From Pontederia crassipes (taxonomy: Eukaryota > Streptophyta > Magnoliopsida > Commelinales > Pontederiaceae): a DNA stretch of 64,000 nucleotides. The stretch is from the NCBI GenBank assembly GCA_030549335.1, contig CM060195.1, forward strand, positions 14,749,501 to 14,813,500. Reading direction: 5' to 3'. A program made the position numbers and the translations under genes. Below the pieces are notes generated by a model. The model saw only the letters and a program-made list of their open reading frames with translations, had not been told where the DNA came from and did no database searches. Numbering within the stretch: position 1 is the stretch's first letter; every line of letters begins with the position of its first letter. This document shows, one piece after another, positions 12,372-25,949 of the stretch.

Positions 12372-13676
12372 CTAGTGTGAAGGCTCGCGCGATGCGCAAA
12401 TGATATGAAATTAGATAATCATATGCTTATAAAATAAGAAGATATTGGTTTGATAATTTAAAATTATTTAAATAATATAATAAGTATAAAATAGTGAAAA
12501 TAATTTATTAGTCTATCTAATTTTCTTTCTGTGCAATTTATTTTACCTCTTCCTTGAAAAAAAATATATTTTTATTTAAGTTAGAGATATTAGTTTATTT
12601 GATGTCTATATGAATTTAATGATAGATATAATTATATATTATATTTGTTTCGATATATTGCTCTAATTATTTAGAAACATGATAAATTTTAAATGCATGA
12701 TAAATGCTTAAACAATAGATTCATACAAATGTTAAATTATTCTTATTTTTTTTATCAAAACCTTGTATATGTTCTTCATCCACAATCACCATTGCAATAT
12801 GTAAAATATATTCGAATTCTTAATTTCTTCATCACTAAGAGAAAAAATATTTTACTGTTATTTAAAAGTTAAAAATAAAAGTCATTGCATAGACACATCT
12901 ACTCACTTATTTTTTAATCAATAACTTTATCTATGAAATATAGTACCAAAATGCAAATGTGTTATGTTTTGATATTATATAATTTAATAATTAAAAAATT
13001 AATCATGTCACATGAAAAACTTGTCACATCATAATTTCATGAGTGAAACATATTAGAATTATATGCATTACTCTTATGCTATAAAGAGTTTGCATGAAAC
13101 ATGTGTTAAATTCTTGGATAGATTTAGATAGGAGACTGCATCAAACATGTATTATATGCTTGGATAAATTTAGATAGAGGTTGAATGTTATTTTTTTATG
13201 ACCATAAAATAGCTAAAAGATTTATAGGACTATGACAAATTCAGAGTAAAGAGAAAAATAATATAGTACACAATATTTCACACTTGTACACTAATAATAT
13301 ATTGAGAAGAAATAAAACAATGTAAGAAATGTTAGAAATAAAAATGACATTGCTTAAAGACAAATAAAAAAATATTATTTATAATAAATAGAAAAAGTGA
13401 TAGTAACGCAATATTTTAAATCTTTGATTGTTTCTTATTTGAGTTTGACTAAGTTTCTTATTTTCTTAATTTATTAAGAAAGACAATAAACATATTTATG
13501 CTATTTGATATTTATTACAATTATTGGCTTTATATCTCATTATAATAACATAATAATCTTATCTTAGTTAAGTATGAAAGCAAGTTATTCCCTCTGTATG
13601 CACACTTTAATCTAAAGATGGATATAGATAATTATAGTTATTATATGATTACAATATTTTATAATTGGTTTTAAGA

Positions 13677-13680
<4 letters not shown>

Positions 13681-13710
<30 letters not shown>
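13681..13710. repeat. (TA)n microsatellite
   Basis: About 15 uninterrupted TA dinucleotides inside the Helitron-like element. Confidence 0.9.
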
Positions 13711-13713
<3 letters not shown>

Positions 13714-15555
13714 TACCATTGCTATTATATTATTTCACAACACCACTAATTTTTAATTATTTCATACCACCAATATCTCATTTTTAACATCTTCAAGTTG
13801 AATATCTAATTCATTGTTAATTAAATATTATTATGCTATCAATAACTTAACCATTACTTCAATAAACTTATACAATTATATGTCATATTTAATTAATGAA
13901 AAGTAAATGTTATTATGCTATGAATCTTGTAACCAACTTTGAGGTAATAATTAAAATTTGCAATGAAAAATTAATATATGAGATTTTAATTAATTAAAAT
14001 TAAAGTAAATGGCTATTATAACCATATAAATAATATAACTACATATCTATTATATAATTATCATATTTTTTATCATAATTGTTCAATATGCTTTTATTTA
14101 TAAATAATATTTTTAAGGACACTTGTCAATTAAGTCAAATGTGAACTTCACCTACATACTATGCTCCTTTTAATATAATATAGATAGACACAGATGTTTT
14201 ATTAACATTTTTTTGTGCTTAGTTACATTATTTCAACTTTTCTTTTTCACACTTTATCCAAATATTATTTGGTACATTGCTCCTTCAAATGACATTCATT
14301 TATACTAATTAAGCTTTAATTTATTGATATTTTTATATCGATTGTATTATATGTTTTTACTTATAAGTACACAAATATATTGTATAAATCCTACATATTA
14401 TTTTAATATTTATCTGACTTTTTTTTTAATGAAATATGTTTTCATAAAATATAATTTATTTTTTAAATGTTATGTATTATTATCAATACTTAGTGTAAAT
14501 AATTTAACTATTTAATTATATAATTAAACTCAAATGTAGGACTATATTGTGCGGTTATGAATTTATTTAAAAATAATAATGCTTCTATCATTTTATACGA
14601 TTATGCTCCTATGTAGTTATGAGCTTTAAAAATTACATTAAAATATAATTACATAAATATATTATTAATTTTCTATATAATTTTAAAGACTATTATATTA
14701 TAGTATATATTATTATTTCTTCACTCAATTTAAAAAATATTATTATTTACTTAGAATAAATATTACTATTCTTCTTGATCAATTTTGTTATGGCTTTTTT
14801 ACTACATAACAAAGGTCGAACATTTTTTATTGATCTATAACGAATATATTTCTTTATCAATTACATAATTCGTTATTGGGAGATGGTTCATACATCTATA
14901 TTAATACTCAAATTATTCTAAATGGTATGTTTAATTTTATCTTGTACATGTGGCATTATATGGATTAAAGGTGTCAATTCCTTCTTTATCAATAACCATT
15001 ATGGTATGTTTATAATATCACCACTAATTGCAATTCATTGATAACTAAATTTATTTATGTCTAACAGTTATTGGTATCCACTACTCCAGTTAAAATCATG
15101 TCTAATTATAATTTTTAAATTAATATTCTAACGAATTATAAATTTTTAAAAAGGCATTTGTCAATCCATGATATTGTCAAATGTCATTCTCTTCTTCAAA
15201 ATTATCCTCCTTTTAATAGTATATGGATAGACAATTCACCTTCCAAGTACTTACTTTCATCTCTTAAAAGAAGGAACCATTGAATATATGATTGAAGATA
15301 TGAGATCAAAACTTAGGAAATTAAAGCATATAACAAAATAAAAAATAAAAAAACTGCTAAAAAAACATAAGAAATCTGAATTGAATTAATTCAGTAAATC
15401 ATAATAATTTTATTTCTAACCTGAACTAAATTATAATAATTTATTTTAAAAAAAATAGTATCTTGATAACTTAAGATGTCATATTTGGCATCAAATACAT
15501 TATCTTATGTTTAAATGGTGACTGCACGTGATATTAGTTAAATAATATGGATAAT

Positions 15556-16529
15556 TAAATAATCTTACCTTAAATTTAATTAAATAATGTGGATAATTCA
15601 ATACTACGTAACTACAGTTGGAAAATAATTATTACTTTGATATTCATATTGCTATGTTTTTGGAAATTGATTATAATTAACTTAGATATTAATATTTTAA
15701 AATTTTATATGCTATCAAAAGCCTAAAAGCTGTTACATTATTTAATTATAGATTATGATATCATTTACATAAAAAATGAACTTTGTCGGTACCTTAAGAA
15801 AAAAATACCAATAGTGAATGATAAGTAGTAAATAAGTTTTAACTGAGATAAAATTGGAAAATGAATTTTCTCTAATTAATTATTCATCTGTGTGAAAGGC
15901 ATTGAGAAACTAACAAATAATTTATTATATTATAATGAAAACCTCTCGCACATATAAGAATTTGAATCAATATATTTAAATTATTTTATAATTAAAAATT
16001 ACCCAGCCACTATTTATCAAGCCCTTTTCATAAATTTATTTATTAATTTTATCCACTAATAACTAATCATTATCTATTTAATGATTAGAATTTGCATCTG
16101 AAATGAAAAAGGTACAATATTTTATGTCAATTACTGTTTATTAAGTTAGTTATTAAATTTTACAAATGCAATTTAAATAATCTTACCTTAATTTTAATTA
16201 AATAAAGTGGATAATTGAATGCTACTCAATTACAATTGGAAAATAATTCTTACATTGATATTAATATTGTTAAATTTATTGGAAATTGATTATAACTCAG
16301 ATATTAATACTTTTAAATTTTATATTGTATATAAAGCTTAAAACATGTTATATTATTTAATTATAAATTATGATATTATTTACGTCAAAAATATGAAATT
16401 TGTAAGTACCTTTAGAAAAATACTAATGGTGAATGATAAGTTGTAAATAAGTTTCAACTGTGATAAAATAAAAAAAACTGAATTTTCTCTAACTAACTAA
16501 TTAATTATTCAACTATGTAAAAGGCCTAG
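15556..16529 (+). repeat. Direct duplication of a ~360-bp unit
   Basis: The segment from about 15556 to 15902 (starts TAAATAATCTTACCTTAAAT, ends ATTCATCTGTGTGAAAGGC) recurs from about 16168 to 16529 (starts TAAATAATCTTACCTTAATT, ends ATTCAACTATGTAAAAGGC). The order of shared words is the same along its length, with perhaps 80-85% identity by eye. The copies are 612 bp apart. Neither is coding. Confidence 0.75.
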
Positions 16530-18068
16530 AAGATTAAAATGGTCAAAACTAAGCAACGATAATATATTAATTTGGAATAATTTGAATCGATCAAGGCAAC
16601 CCCCATGCCTTAAGTATGGTAATTACAAAAAATTAAGCAATGGTAGGATAGTAATTTAAAAGCAAAACTGACTTAAAAACTCATACAAAAAAACAAAGAA
16701 TGTGAAGATTATTTACCATCTGAATGGTGGGATCTAACATGTTGAAAAAATAAAAAATATAATATAAGAGTCAATTAAGGCTTATAATAAACATGAAACT
16801 TCTAAAATATGAATATATACATATATATATATCAATGAGATAAAAATCTAATTAGTTAGGTAAATCCTAACCTTTCTAATTTCTAATAAATAAATACATA
16901 ATAACTACGTAATTGATAAAGATGAAAACTAAGAAACAACTTATACAGTAAATTATGAAAAACATGAGAGAGAGAGAGAATGTGGAAGGTCATCTATTTT
17001 CTTGCTGGTATTTATAAGGAGGCATTACATGATTGAGGAGGTAGTTACTAAATAAAACCATCTAAAATGCAGTTACTAACCGATTATTATAATTATTGTG
17101 ATGGATTAGTATTCTAATTTTATTTCGTTATTCTTCAAAGATGTGTGAAATTTGAAATAGTAGTAATATTAAAAGTATAAAACTTATTATCACATTAATT
17201 TAGTATTCCTCTTTCAAAGTACTTTTAATATTACGATTATGATATTACTGTATAGATATTCCTCACAAAATATTTTACCTGAATAAATAGTAAAAATATA
17301 TAATTATTATAAAATTATATAGATAATAAAATCATATCTATTTTATATTCTATAATTGTAAATGAAAAATAAATATAATTTATGTCTAACGATTTTGGGT
17401 ATCCACTACTCCAATTAAATCATGTCAAAGTATAATTTGTAAATTAACGTTCTGTGTGCCAAATATGTCCTACAAACTATTTTACTTTTTAATGTAATAT
17501 AGATAAAGAACTTTATTGATAATGCTTTGAATCTGAACCCAGTTGTAACCCTTCTGTGGTCCCCCTATGTAGTCTTCAGCAAAATTCCCCTACGGAGGTC
17601 TCGCTGCCATTTTTCTTTGTGTTCTTCTGTGTTCGTGCGATCTCTCTCTCCCTCTTTTCGTAACAAACTTTTATGTGTAATTAAGTAATTAATTGTCAAT
17701 CAAGATATAAATTTTATTTAAATTTTAAAAAAATAAATTATTGACATAATGTTATCCTAAAATGTTTCACTATCCCTAAACTATGTAACAAATAAAAATT
17801 TATGTTTTTTAATTATAATGATACTACATAAAAATATTTATTAAGCATGTAAAATTACTTGTCCGAAAATTTTTTGCCTACTAAATAACCGTACACTCAA
17901 AAGTTTATAATAATTAAGTTTTAATTAATTTTAATGCTTATATATATTTTAATTAGTTATAAATTCTAAAGGACACATGTCATTATAATAAAATGCCAAA
18001 TGTCATTCTCTCCTTAAAAGTACTCTCTCTTTAATATAATATAGATAGTTAGTAAGATACGTACTCGC

Positions 18069-21000
18069 ACTATTGGTGAAGTAAAAATATCAATCGTATT
18101 TAATTATTCTTTAATAAGATGAAAATGCTGACAACTAATTGTTAGTTTCTTATTATATGACAATATTATATTCATGAATATTCGTTTAACATATTTTGTC
18201 TAAGACGCCGCACGAATCGATCGAGCGAAAAATGATCCCGTGACATGTGCGTATGTCCTTGTGCGTTAGAAATGAACTAATATCCGTGATAAGAATTAAA
18301 TTTAATCCGAGGTGGATAAAGTTTAAAATTCTCATAATTTAACAGCAGGAAGTGTGTGTGTTATATCGTGTAAAATTATTATAATAACATAAATGATAAG
18401 ATGACTTATGCAGTAATAATGGAATAATGTGTTTTTATACCTGATATGGTTTATGTCAGAAATAAAATTTCTTTACAAAAATTGAGATGAACTGGGTTGA
18501 ACGAAAAAATTTACATTTTTTTGTTAAAAATTTGGAGAATATATGAAAATAATAGAGAATAAGAAATATAATTGAGAAAGAAGGGTAGAAGAGTGGAATG
18601 GGGGACGAAAATAGAAAATGAATAGTGCAATAGAAAAGGTTAATGAGAAAAGTTACTGTCAAATCGGTGGAGGAGGGAAAAAAATAAGAGAAACAGAGAA
18701 AAAAATGATAGAGAAAATGTTCACAAAAAAAAAATCAAACAAGGAACGATAAAACTAAAATTATTATAATATATAAACAATAAGAAACATGTTTTCGTGT
18801 TACTTAGAAAACGATGATTTATATAAAATTTATTTTAAAAATTTATTTTATAATAAAAATTCAGGTAAATTCGAGAATCGTGATGTAATTTATTGACGTA
18901 ATCTAGTTGATAGGTTCGCTCATTCTATAATTAAATATTTGGAGCGACGTTCCATAAATATAAGGAAAAAAATGTGTTCTTTCTAAAATTTCCACTAGAA
19001 AACATTATTAAAATATTCCTTAAGTTGCTAAATTTGTAATTAATGCCGTGGGGAAAAATTAGATGGATTATTATGTTGACTTTTAATAGTACACAACAAT
19101 CCTCTAAATATAATGGGATCCAGAAGAATTAAAATATGTCGTATATGCCAACATCCATGTGATCGTCGACTTGGTCTTTCTCAACATTCCTCAATATTGT
19201 TCTAATAAAGATAAATAATGGTGTCCTTTTTCAAAATTGTTACTCAATTTTGTGCTATTTATAGTACTTAGTATCTAAAATATTAAGATATGGAACTAAA
19301 AGGTGTTGCCGATCACTTGGAATTATGAATTGATTATTCAATCCACGTTTCTTTTCTCCATTTTTTTTTCATTTACAAAGAAAAGTCAACCAGTTTAATA
19401 CAAGAAATTAAAATAAAAGGCTGATAAATTTTAAATTCGACTTTTCTTGTTTTATGAAATAATCCCTGTGCAAATCATGCACGTTCATTATCTCATTGAT
19501 CCATAATTATTTTCGTGTGATACATGCATTAATAAAACACATAACGCAATTTAAATATGTTTCTGCAAAAATAAAAAAATGATCCTATTAAAACCTTAAA
19601 TAATTATCATCGATAATTAATTCGTGATTGGTCACTAGAGTGATACATTTTTTTTCCTTCTTTGGCACGTCTTATTCCTCTCTTTCTTTTGGGATTTCTT
19701 TTGGTGACTTTTACAAGTACGTATCTTCCACTTATAAGATATCTTCCACCTCTTTAATTTAATTAGAACAAAACAAAAGAAAAAAAAAACAACTAAAACG
19801 TGCTCCAAGTTGGAGATTATATGGTGCGAGTCAAACATGCACTAATTAGTGTCCATAAAGACGACTTATTGCTTTGAAATATTTGGGGTGTTAATAATTT
19901 GTTCAAGCCACTATCGAATCTATACTATTTCTTCCTTTCAACAGGGAGAAAGTATCAAAGATAATAATATTAGAAAATCATATATAAATAGTACTACATC
20001 TATATATTATATACACACACGATGAAATTATAACATATATGATTCATATAAAAAGGTTGGTCTAGTTTTTCGAAAGTGATAGCCAAAGTCGAGGCTAATT
20101 TTTCTACGAACACAGGGCATAGAATTTCTTTGTATAAAAAATTGAATCATTGAATGTAGCATCTCACAAATTTAAAAATTATATACGAACAGAAAGGAGC
20201 ATTCTAAATTCGTGATCGTCAATAATAAATTGAAAAAGTTAAAGTTATTTTTCCTCCTCTTTCTTCAACCTATTGGAATATTTTTTTTCATCTTCTTATC
20301 TCTTGGAGATTATAGGAGATAAATCTCCAATTGTTTCCCTTTTTAATCCCATTAGCCACTTCATTTCCCTCACATCCTTTCATCCACCATTGTTATGTTG
20401 GCTTCTCCATTGCTGTGGACTCCACCAGGTCACATTGGAAAGTGACTTGGAGTTGTCGAACACATGAGAAATTGAGGAAGGATGAGAAATGCTTAGAGTG
20501 CGAACTCAAAAAAGACGAGTTTTATTTTATTTAAGACTTCTGCTGTAAGTTTTTTCTATCTTATTGATTAATGATTTTCCACTGCAATTATTATGATTAT
20601 GTAATGTGAATGAGGTCGAATTTGCCCTCAGCTTTTAGAGTGAATTCTTTTATGTGTTACATTTAATGACCGCATAAAACTATTTAAAACGTATTTAAAA
20701 AAGATGACTTTTTAAAGATGTGATTTTGGGATCTGTCACATGATATTCTTTCTGATGGTTATGCATGTCCTAGGGTGCTTTTAGGCTTAAGTTCAAGCTA
20801 GCAATGGGTGATACAAATGCCTATAATATACTTTTTATTATAAGCATGATTTATGATGACTTAGTTTATTCTTTGAATAATTCGTATGCTAAAATTTAGG
20901 CCTAGGATTGTCTTGATCATGTTGTATGATTGATGTCATGTTTTAATATATTCTAAGAATGCTTAAGGCATGTTATTATGACTAAGATTCTCAGTTCGTG

Positions 21001-21170
21001 ATGTTGCCTTGATGAACTCAAGAATGTGAATTTATGCATGCTTCTCTTGGGTACTAAGATGTTATGCATGAAATGAATTATAAATAAGTCTTTTATGTAT
21101 GTTTAGATGAGCCTCTAGAACTATGATTTAGCTGATGTGATTTAAGTTATGAATGACCATATGATGGTGA
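18069..21170. other. AT-rich spacer, no gene seen
   Basis: Long AT-rich stretch without supported coding sequence. Short reading frames here lack any recognisable motif. Around 20240-20530 a TC-rich segment precedes the repeat copy at 20660-20710 that matches 12240-12285. Confidence 0.4.
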
Positions 21171-21177
21171 AATGAAA

Positions 21178-21655
21178 GGTCGTCAAGACCGAGAACTTAC
21201 ATAAAATCGGAAACGGTTCATAACATCGAAGATAAGGAAATTGAACGAAGAATCATAAGATCCTACTAATTAATAAAATAATATATTTTAAAGATAATTT
21301 ATATCTTTTTTATAAATTTGTTACACTCACATATTAAATTACACCTCACTAAGATATTTTTTTATCAATTCTTAAGCTAAATTATTTCAAAACATAATTA
21401 AAATAACTAATATATATTAAACTTCATTAAATTAATTATTACTATGATGTATATATTTTTTTATTAGTATTTAAATAATTATATTAACCATATGAGAGCA
21501 TATGATTGGATAAGATCATAAGATCGTTTAATCAAAATAAAAATTATATTAAGATCTTACATATAAGATCCTCAAGATAAAATCGAGATCGGTTAAGGGT
21601 GGTAAGATCATAAAATTTTAAGATCTTAAGATTTAGATTGAGATCTTGATAACCT
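21178..21655. mobile_element. Possible TIR element (AAGGT..TCAAGA ends)
   Basis: The left end AAGGTCGTCAAGACCGAGA and the reverse complement of the right end, AAGGTTATCAAGATCTCAA, resemble each other, and the interior is rich in AAGATCNTAAGATC words. Possible flanking octamers (GAAATGAA / GAAAGGAT) agree at only 6 of 8 bases. There is no coding capacity. The class is uncertain; hAT is possible. Confidence 0.3.
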
Positions 21656-21659
21656 TGGA

Positions 21660-23930
21660 AAGGATGCATAAGAATGCTTGTGTGTTGCATATTTGGTACC
21701 TGGTGATAAAATGGACATAAAGATGTTTGTAAATGGCCTTTGGATCATTTTATATGTTAGGGTTGAGTTTAAATATGTTTTAGATGATTGTATTATCCAA
21801 AAATTTGTTAAAACCCAAGGATTCCATAATAATTATAAAAAACTTGATTAATTAAAATCGAAGGATTCCACAATAATCTACTCTAGCGAGGAGGAATGGA
21901 TGATCAGTATTAGTAGTAGATGTCCACTCCTCTTCAGCAAAATAACTTAGTTGCTATCAAGAAGAAGATCCGATATCCATAATGGACATATGTGATGTTC
22001 TATTGAGGAAGGGAACTTGTCATATCGATTGACCAGTGAAAATGAAATAGAAGATAGATAATTGTGACTTGGACAGATAGAACACCCGGTCAATCCTTCT
22101 GGCATATGAAACTCTTGATCGAGAGTTTGTCTTTTTTGTCCAAGGAATGTTGTACATCCACTTAATTTATCGAGAGTATTTGCATCGCACCTAGCCTTAG
22201 AATGATCGAGTGAGGCCATTGAGACAGGGCGTCCCTCCGACCCTTCTTATGTCCGAAGATCGTTAATGACCAGATGATCACTCGACCTTGTGGGCATCCC
22301 AAAGTTGGACAAGGGAGATGAATGATCTAATTTCCTAATTTTAACTCAAACAAAATCTATCTATTGATTCCATGATCTCTCTATGTGATGCCTAATGATG
22401 ATTAGGAGACCTTGCTCACACAAGCTATGATTGGGTCCTGTGGCCGAAAGATAGTTTAAATTCTAAGAAAGATAAAAGACAAAAAAATAAAGATTGTCAT
22501 TGCCTACCAATGAGATAATGATGATGATAATGGAGGAATATGTAGTGGAAGTGAAGGCAAAAAAATGAAGTTATATGGCACGTCAAAGACAAAACACATG
22601 AGTCACTATTATTTTTTTGTGGATCCGTTCATCCCTAAATAACCAAAAGGATTTTGCAAAAAAAAAAGGCACATCATTCCCTTATTATAGGGCACCCGCC
22701 ATGGCAGTAATTCCTCATCGGATATATTGGCATATGTAGTACATATTGTTTTTCATGGCACACCCTAAAGTGAAGAGCTCTTCCAACCATTAAATGATGA
22801 AATAAAAAGATGAACAACACGATGAATGAAAATATGAAATGAAATGTTAAATCATAATGAAAGAACTATGTCCTAATGATGATGAATATAAAATAGTGAA
22901 CTTATGCAATTCCTTTCTAAATCAAAGATGAACTCTCATATGACCCTTTCCAAGTGAAAGATGAGTGAAAGATGAACTGTCATATGATACTTTTGAATAA
23001 TTTAAGAATGACCTCTTCATCATGATCAAAGATTGATCTCCTTTCCAATGATGGATTTTAAAAAGTCTTATGCATTATTCCAATTCCATGTTGATACTTC
23101 TGCATCTAAATGATAAAATATTATGTTATTCATACTTACACTTTAAAGGATCTTTATTATGACTTATTATTAATGCTATCACACATAAGCTTATTCTAAT
23201 GGGAAGGTTTCCTCTCCTGTTGATCCCCAGTTACTTGAGCTCATATATGTGGCCGACTGATATGTGTCTGCGGTGACATTTGTTTGGGTGGAACATGCAC
23301 ATGGATAGGTTGTCGTTCTATTATTATGTCGTATCTTGTGAGGTACTATGTTGTATTATAGTATGGACTTTATATACCTATTTGTTATATGTGATGTACT
23401 TGGGACTATGTAATGTACTTATTATTCCGAGCTTCTACATTACATACTCGTTTATTGGACTTTATATCAATCTTCCACAATTATGTTTCATTAATACTTT
23501 ATTATTTTTAAGTCGCACTGCACCCTTATTGATCACCTTGGTCAATAGAAGGGTTAAAATGTATCTAAGAAATGTAATGACCCCAAGAGAAAGTCTTTAC
23601 CACATGGAGAGGTTGAATTTGGGACGTTACATTTGTGATATTAAAGCAAATGCTAGGGTTCTCTTGATATCATAGAATAGATGTTTGCCAAAGAAATCAT
23701 CTAACTCCAAAATATTCCAATCTCGATAGTAATAGATCGAGATCCCTAGTTTACATCAAAGTTTTGGAAGCTCTTACATAATGCCTCCGACACTAACTAA
23801 ATTCAGTGCAACTTTCCAGCCTCATACGAATGACCAGAGAGGATGATCAGGACACTGGAGGACATGTTTAGGGCATGCACGTTGGATTGAAACAAAAATT
23901 AGGATGAGCATCTGTTGATCGGGTACAATA
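21660..23930. other. Spacer, probably LTR-retrotransposon derived, unclassified
   Basis: No conserved protein motif was found. It lies directly upstream of gypsy integrase remains on the same strand, so part of it may be the remainder of that element. A short frame at 23280-23675 (131 codons) is hydrophobic but has no recognisable family. Confidence 0.35.
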
Positions 23931-23939
23931 AATATATGT

Positions 23940-24350
23940 TGAGCATCGTCATGGCACCGTTTGAGATGATGTATGTGATACCATGTCACTCATCGCATAC
24001 TGGGGCGATATTGGTGAGAGGGTAGACATGAGCGTATGCCGACATAGTCGAAGTGATAAAGAAGAGGATGGAGGCCCCACAATCAAGGCAAAAGAGCCAT
24101 GCCAACAAGGGAATATGAGAACAAGTGTTCAAGGCTAGAAATTTTGTACTTATAAATGTATCCCCGATGAAGGAGGTTATGCATTTAAGCAAGAATGGAA
24201 AGGTCAATCCTTGATTTATTGAGACCCTTCAAAATTTTGGATCTAATTGGATAGGAATGTGTAGGTTGGCCTTACCCATTCCTAAGGATGAATGCACAAT
24301 GTCTCCGTCTCTATCCTCAAAAAGTACAAGCATGATCCTCGAACCACAAA
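23940..24350 (+). pseudogene. Gypsy integrase C-terminal fragment (degenerate)
   Basis: Consecutive motifs typical of the end of chromovirus-type pol appear in shifted frames. MAPFEMMY (compare MAPFEALYGR) is near 23950. LINVSPMKEVMHLSKNGKVNP (compare VSPMKGVxRFGKKGKLSP) is near 24148-24210. A LALP motif is near 24275, and MHNVSVSILKKYKHDP (compare VHNVFHVSxLKKYxxDP) ends near 24345. Several stops and frameshifts make it a dead fragment. Confidence 0.75.
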
Positions 24351-24377
24351 CATTAGGATGTGAGAATCTTTCTAGGC

Positions 24378-25150
24378 AATGTACACTACTATAGGAGGTT
24401 CATTAAAGACTTTGCCAAGACTGCCAAGCCACTCACTACCTTACTTCATAAGGATACTGAATCTAACTTTAATAGTGATTTTTGGAAGATTTTATAAAAA
24501 TAAAAGAGGCACTTTCTCAGCTCCTATTGATAGTGCGGATACAATTAACTTTTCTGTTGAAGCTGTCTTAGGACAAAACAAAGAAGCCAGAAATCATGTG
24601 TTCTATTACACAACCATGTGGTCAATGAAGATTATAACTTTTATCAAAATCCAAGTCTAAGCTAATCAGATGGATTCTCCTACTTCAAGAATTTGAATTA
24701 GATATCAAGGACACAAAGGGATATGAAAACTCGATTTTAGATCATCTCTTAGGACTTCCTGAATTCATTGCTAACAATTCCATCCGTATTAATTATTACC
24801 TACCTAGTGATTGTCTATACGCAATTTCCCACTTTAAATCACCATGGCTTTCAATTATAACAAACTACCTAACAATTAATTTTCTAACACTTGACATGAT
24901 CCATGAAAAAGATAAGACCCGTCAGTCAACTTAAACATTACTATCGAAAGATCCCATTATGTATAAGAAGTGTTCGATGGTGAATTCAGAAGATATGTCG
25001 CTGAATATGAAGTTAATACAATTATAGAGGGTATTACACACATAATCGACATGGTGGATTTCAATGAACAACTATAAGGATATTGCATGCGGGTTACTAT
25101 TGGCCTCATATCTTGATGTGAATATCTATATATAGCATTGTGACATATGA
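24378..25150 (+). pseudogene. Athila/Tat-like gypsy RNase H-integrase fragment (degenerate)
   Basis: From 24378 the + strand shows NVHYYRRFIKDFAKTAKPL-TTLLHKD, the end of a gypsy reverse transcriptase. VEAVLGQ (RNase H) follows near 24555, then KLIRWILLLQEFELDIKD and GYENSILDHLL near 24655-24755. Further on (about 25060-25110) come a short MVDFNEQ and a GYCMRVTIGLIS-like stretch in the position of the integrase zinc-binding region. The order is that of a Tat/Athila pol, but the fragment abuts an integrase C-terminus of another kind (23940-24350), so the join is a rearrangement or nesting. Confidence 0.7.
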
Positions 25151-25199
25151 CAATGAAATGGAACCATTAATAGAAGTCATGAAATGTCTCAAACTGGTA

Positions 25200-25945
25200 T
25201 CCTTGAAATAGAAATATTTGATGTTTAGGGTATTGTTTTATGGGACCATTCCCAAACTCTAGAAAATTCAAGTCTATGATTATGTATCAAAGTTGATTCA
25301 AGTCATAACCACCATTAGGTGTGATTCAATTACAAAAAATCTAAGCAAAACTATCTTTCCAAGGTTTAAAGTGAGACTTCCATCCTTGATCTTATATAGG
25401 GTTAATTGTGTCTATAATATTAAATGTGCATGGGAGATAAACCTCTCATAAACGTCCACAATCTAACAAATAATGTCGAAAAACTTAATAATAAATAATT
25501 AGGCATAAATATGGTGAAGAAAAAGGTGCATTATGATCAATCAAATATATCAATAAGGGTTCTTCATAATCATAAGGAGCGATTGTAAATCAATATACAC
25601 ATAGAGAAGCATCAAATAAAAACATTATTACAAGAGCAATAGGAGTAAGACATCAAAGGGGTATTGCCAACATTTATCATAAATCATCATCATTATGAAA
25701 TCCATTAATCATAAAATGCATCATCATCATAATGATCAGTAGAATCATCACTCCAATAGCCAAACATTGTGAGGTGGAGTTGACATTACAAAGATCAATA
25801 ATGACATCATGCCAATGATGTATATATATCCTCGTAATCATGGTGATCAATAAAATTGATAACATCAATGTTTGCATTATGACAATCATCATATATAATC
25901 ATCACCATTAAATATTATTTATTCTTTGTTTAACATTACACTTAC
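25200..25945. other. Spacer following gypsy pol, no gene seen
   Basis: Probably the decayed remainder of the gypsy pol region. 25680-25910 is rich in ATCAT words. No motif recognised. Confidence 0.35.
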
Positions 25946-25949
25946 GAGT

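Larger units (their letters stand above)
12372..18045 (-). mobile_element. Non-autonomous Helitron-like element, 5.67 kb
   Basis: Read on the minus strand the element starts TCTATATTATATTAAAGAG (from 18045) and ends CACACTAG (at 12372). The 3' end thus has the CTRR form (CTAG), with the GC-rich hairpin GCGCATCGCGC about 15 nt upstream. It sits between host A and T, without target duplication, as Helitrons do. The interrupted 42-bp tandem repeat confirms both boundaries. No RepHel protein was found; the interior is AT-rich and non-coding. Further copies of the 5' head end near 14184, 15227 and 17503, so the element is probably composite or has taken nested insertions. It contains a ~360-bp direct duplication and a (TA)n tract at 13681-13709. 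Confidence 0.82.

Noticed and set aside
23280-23675. 131-codon + strand frame with hydrophobic segments
   Set aside because: It is AT-rich with no recognisable motif and lies in retrotransposon debris; its length alone is not enough evidence.
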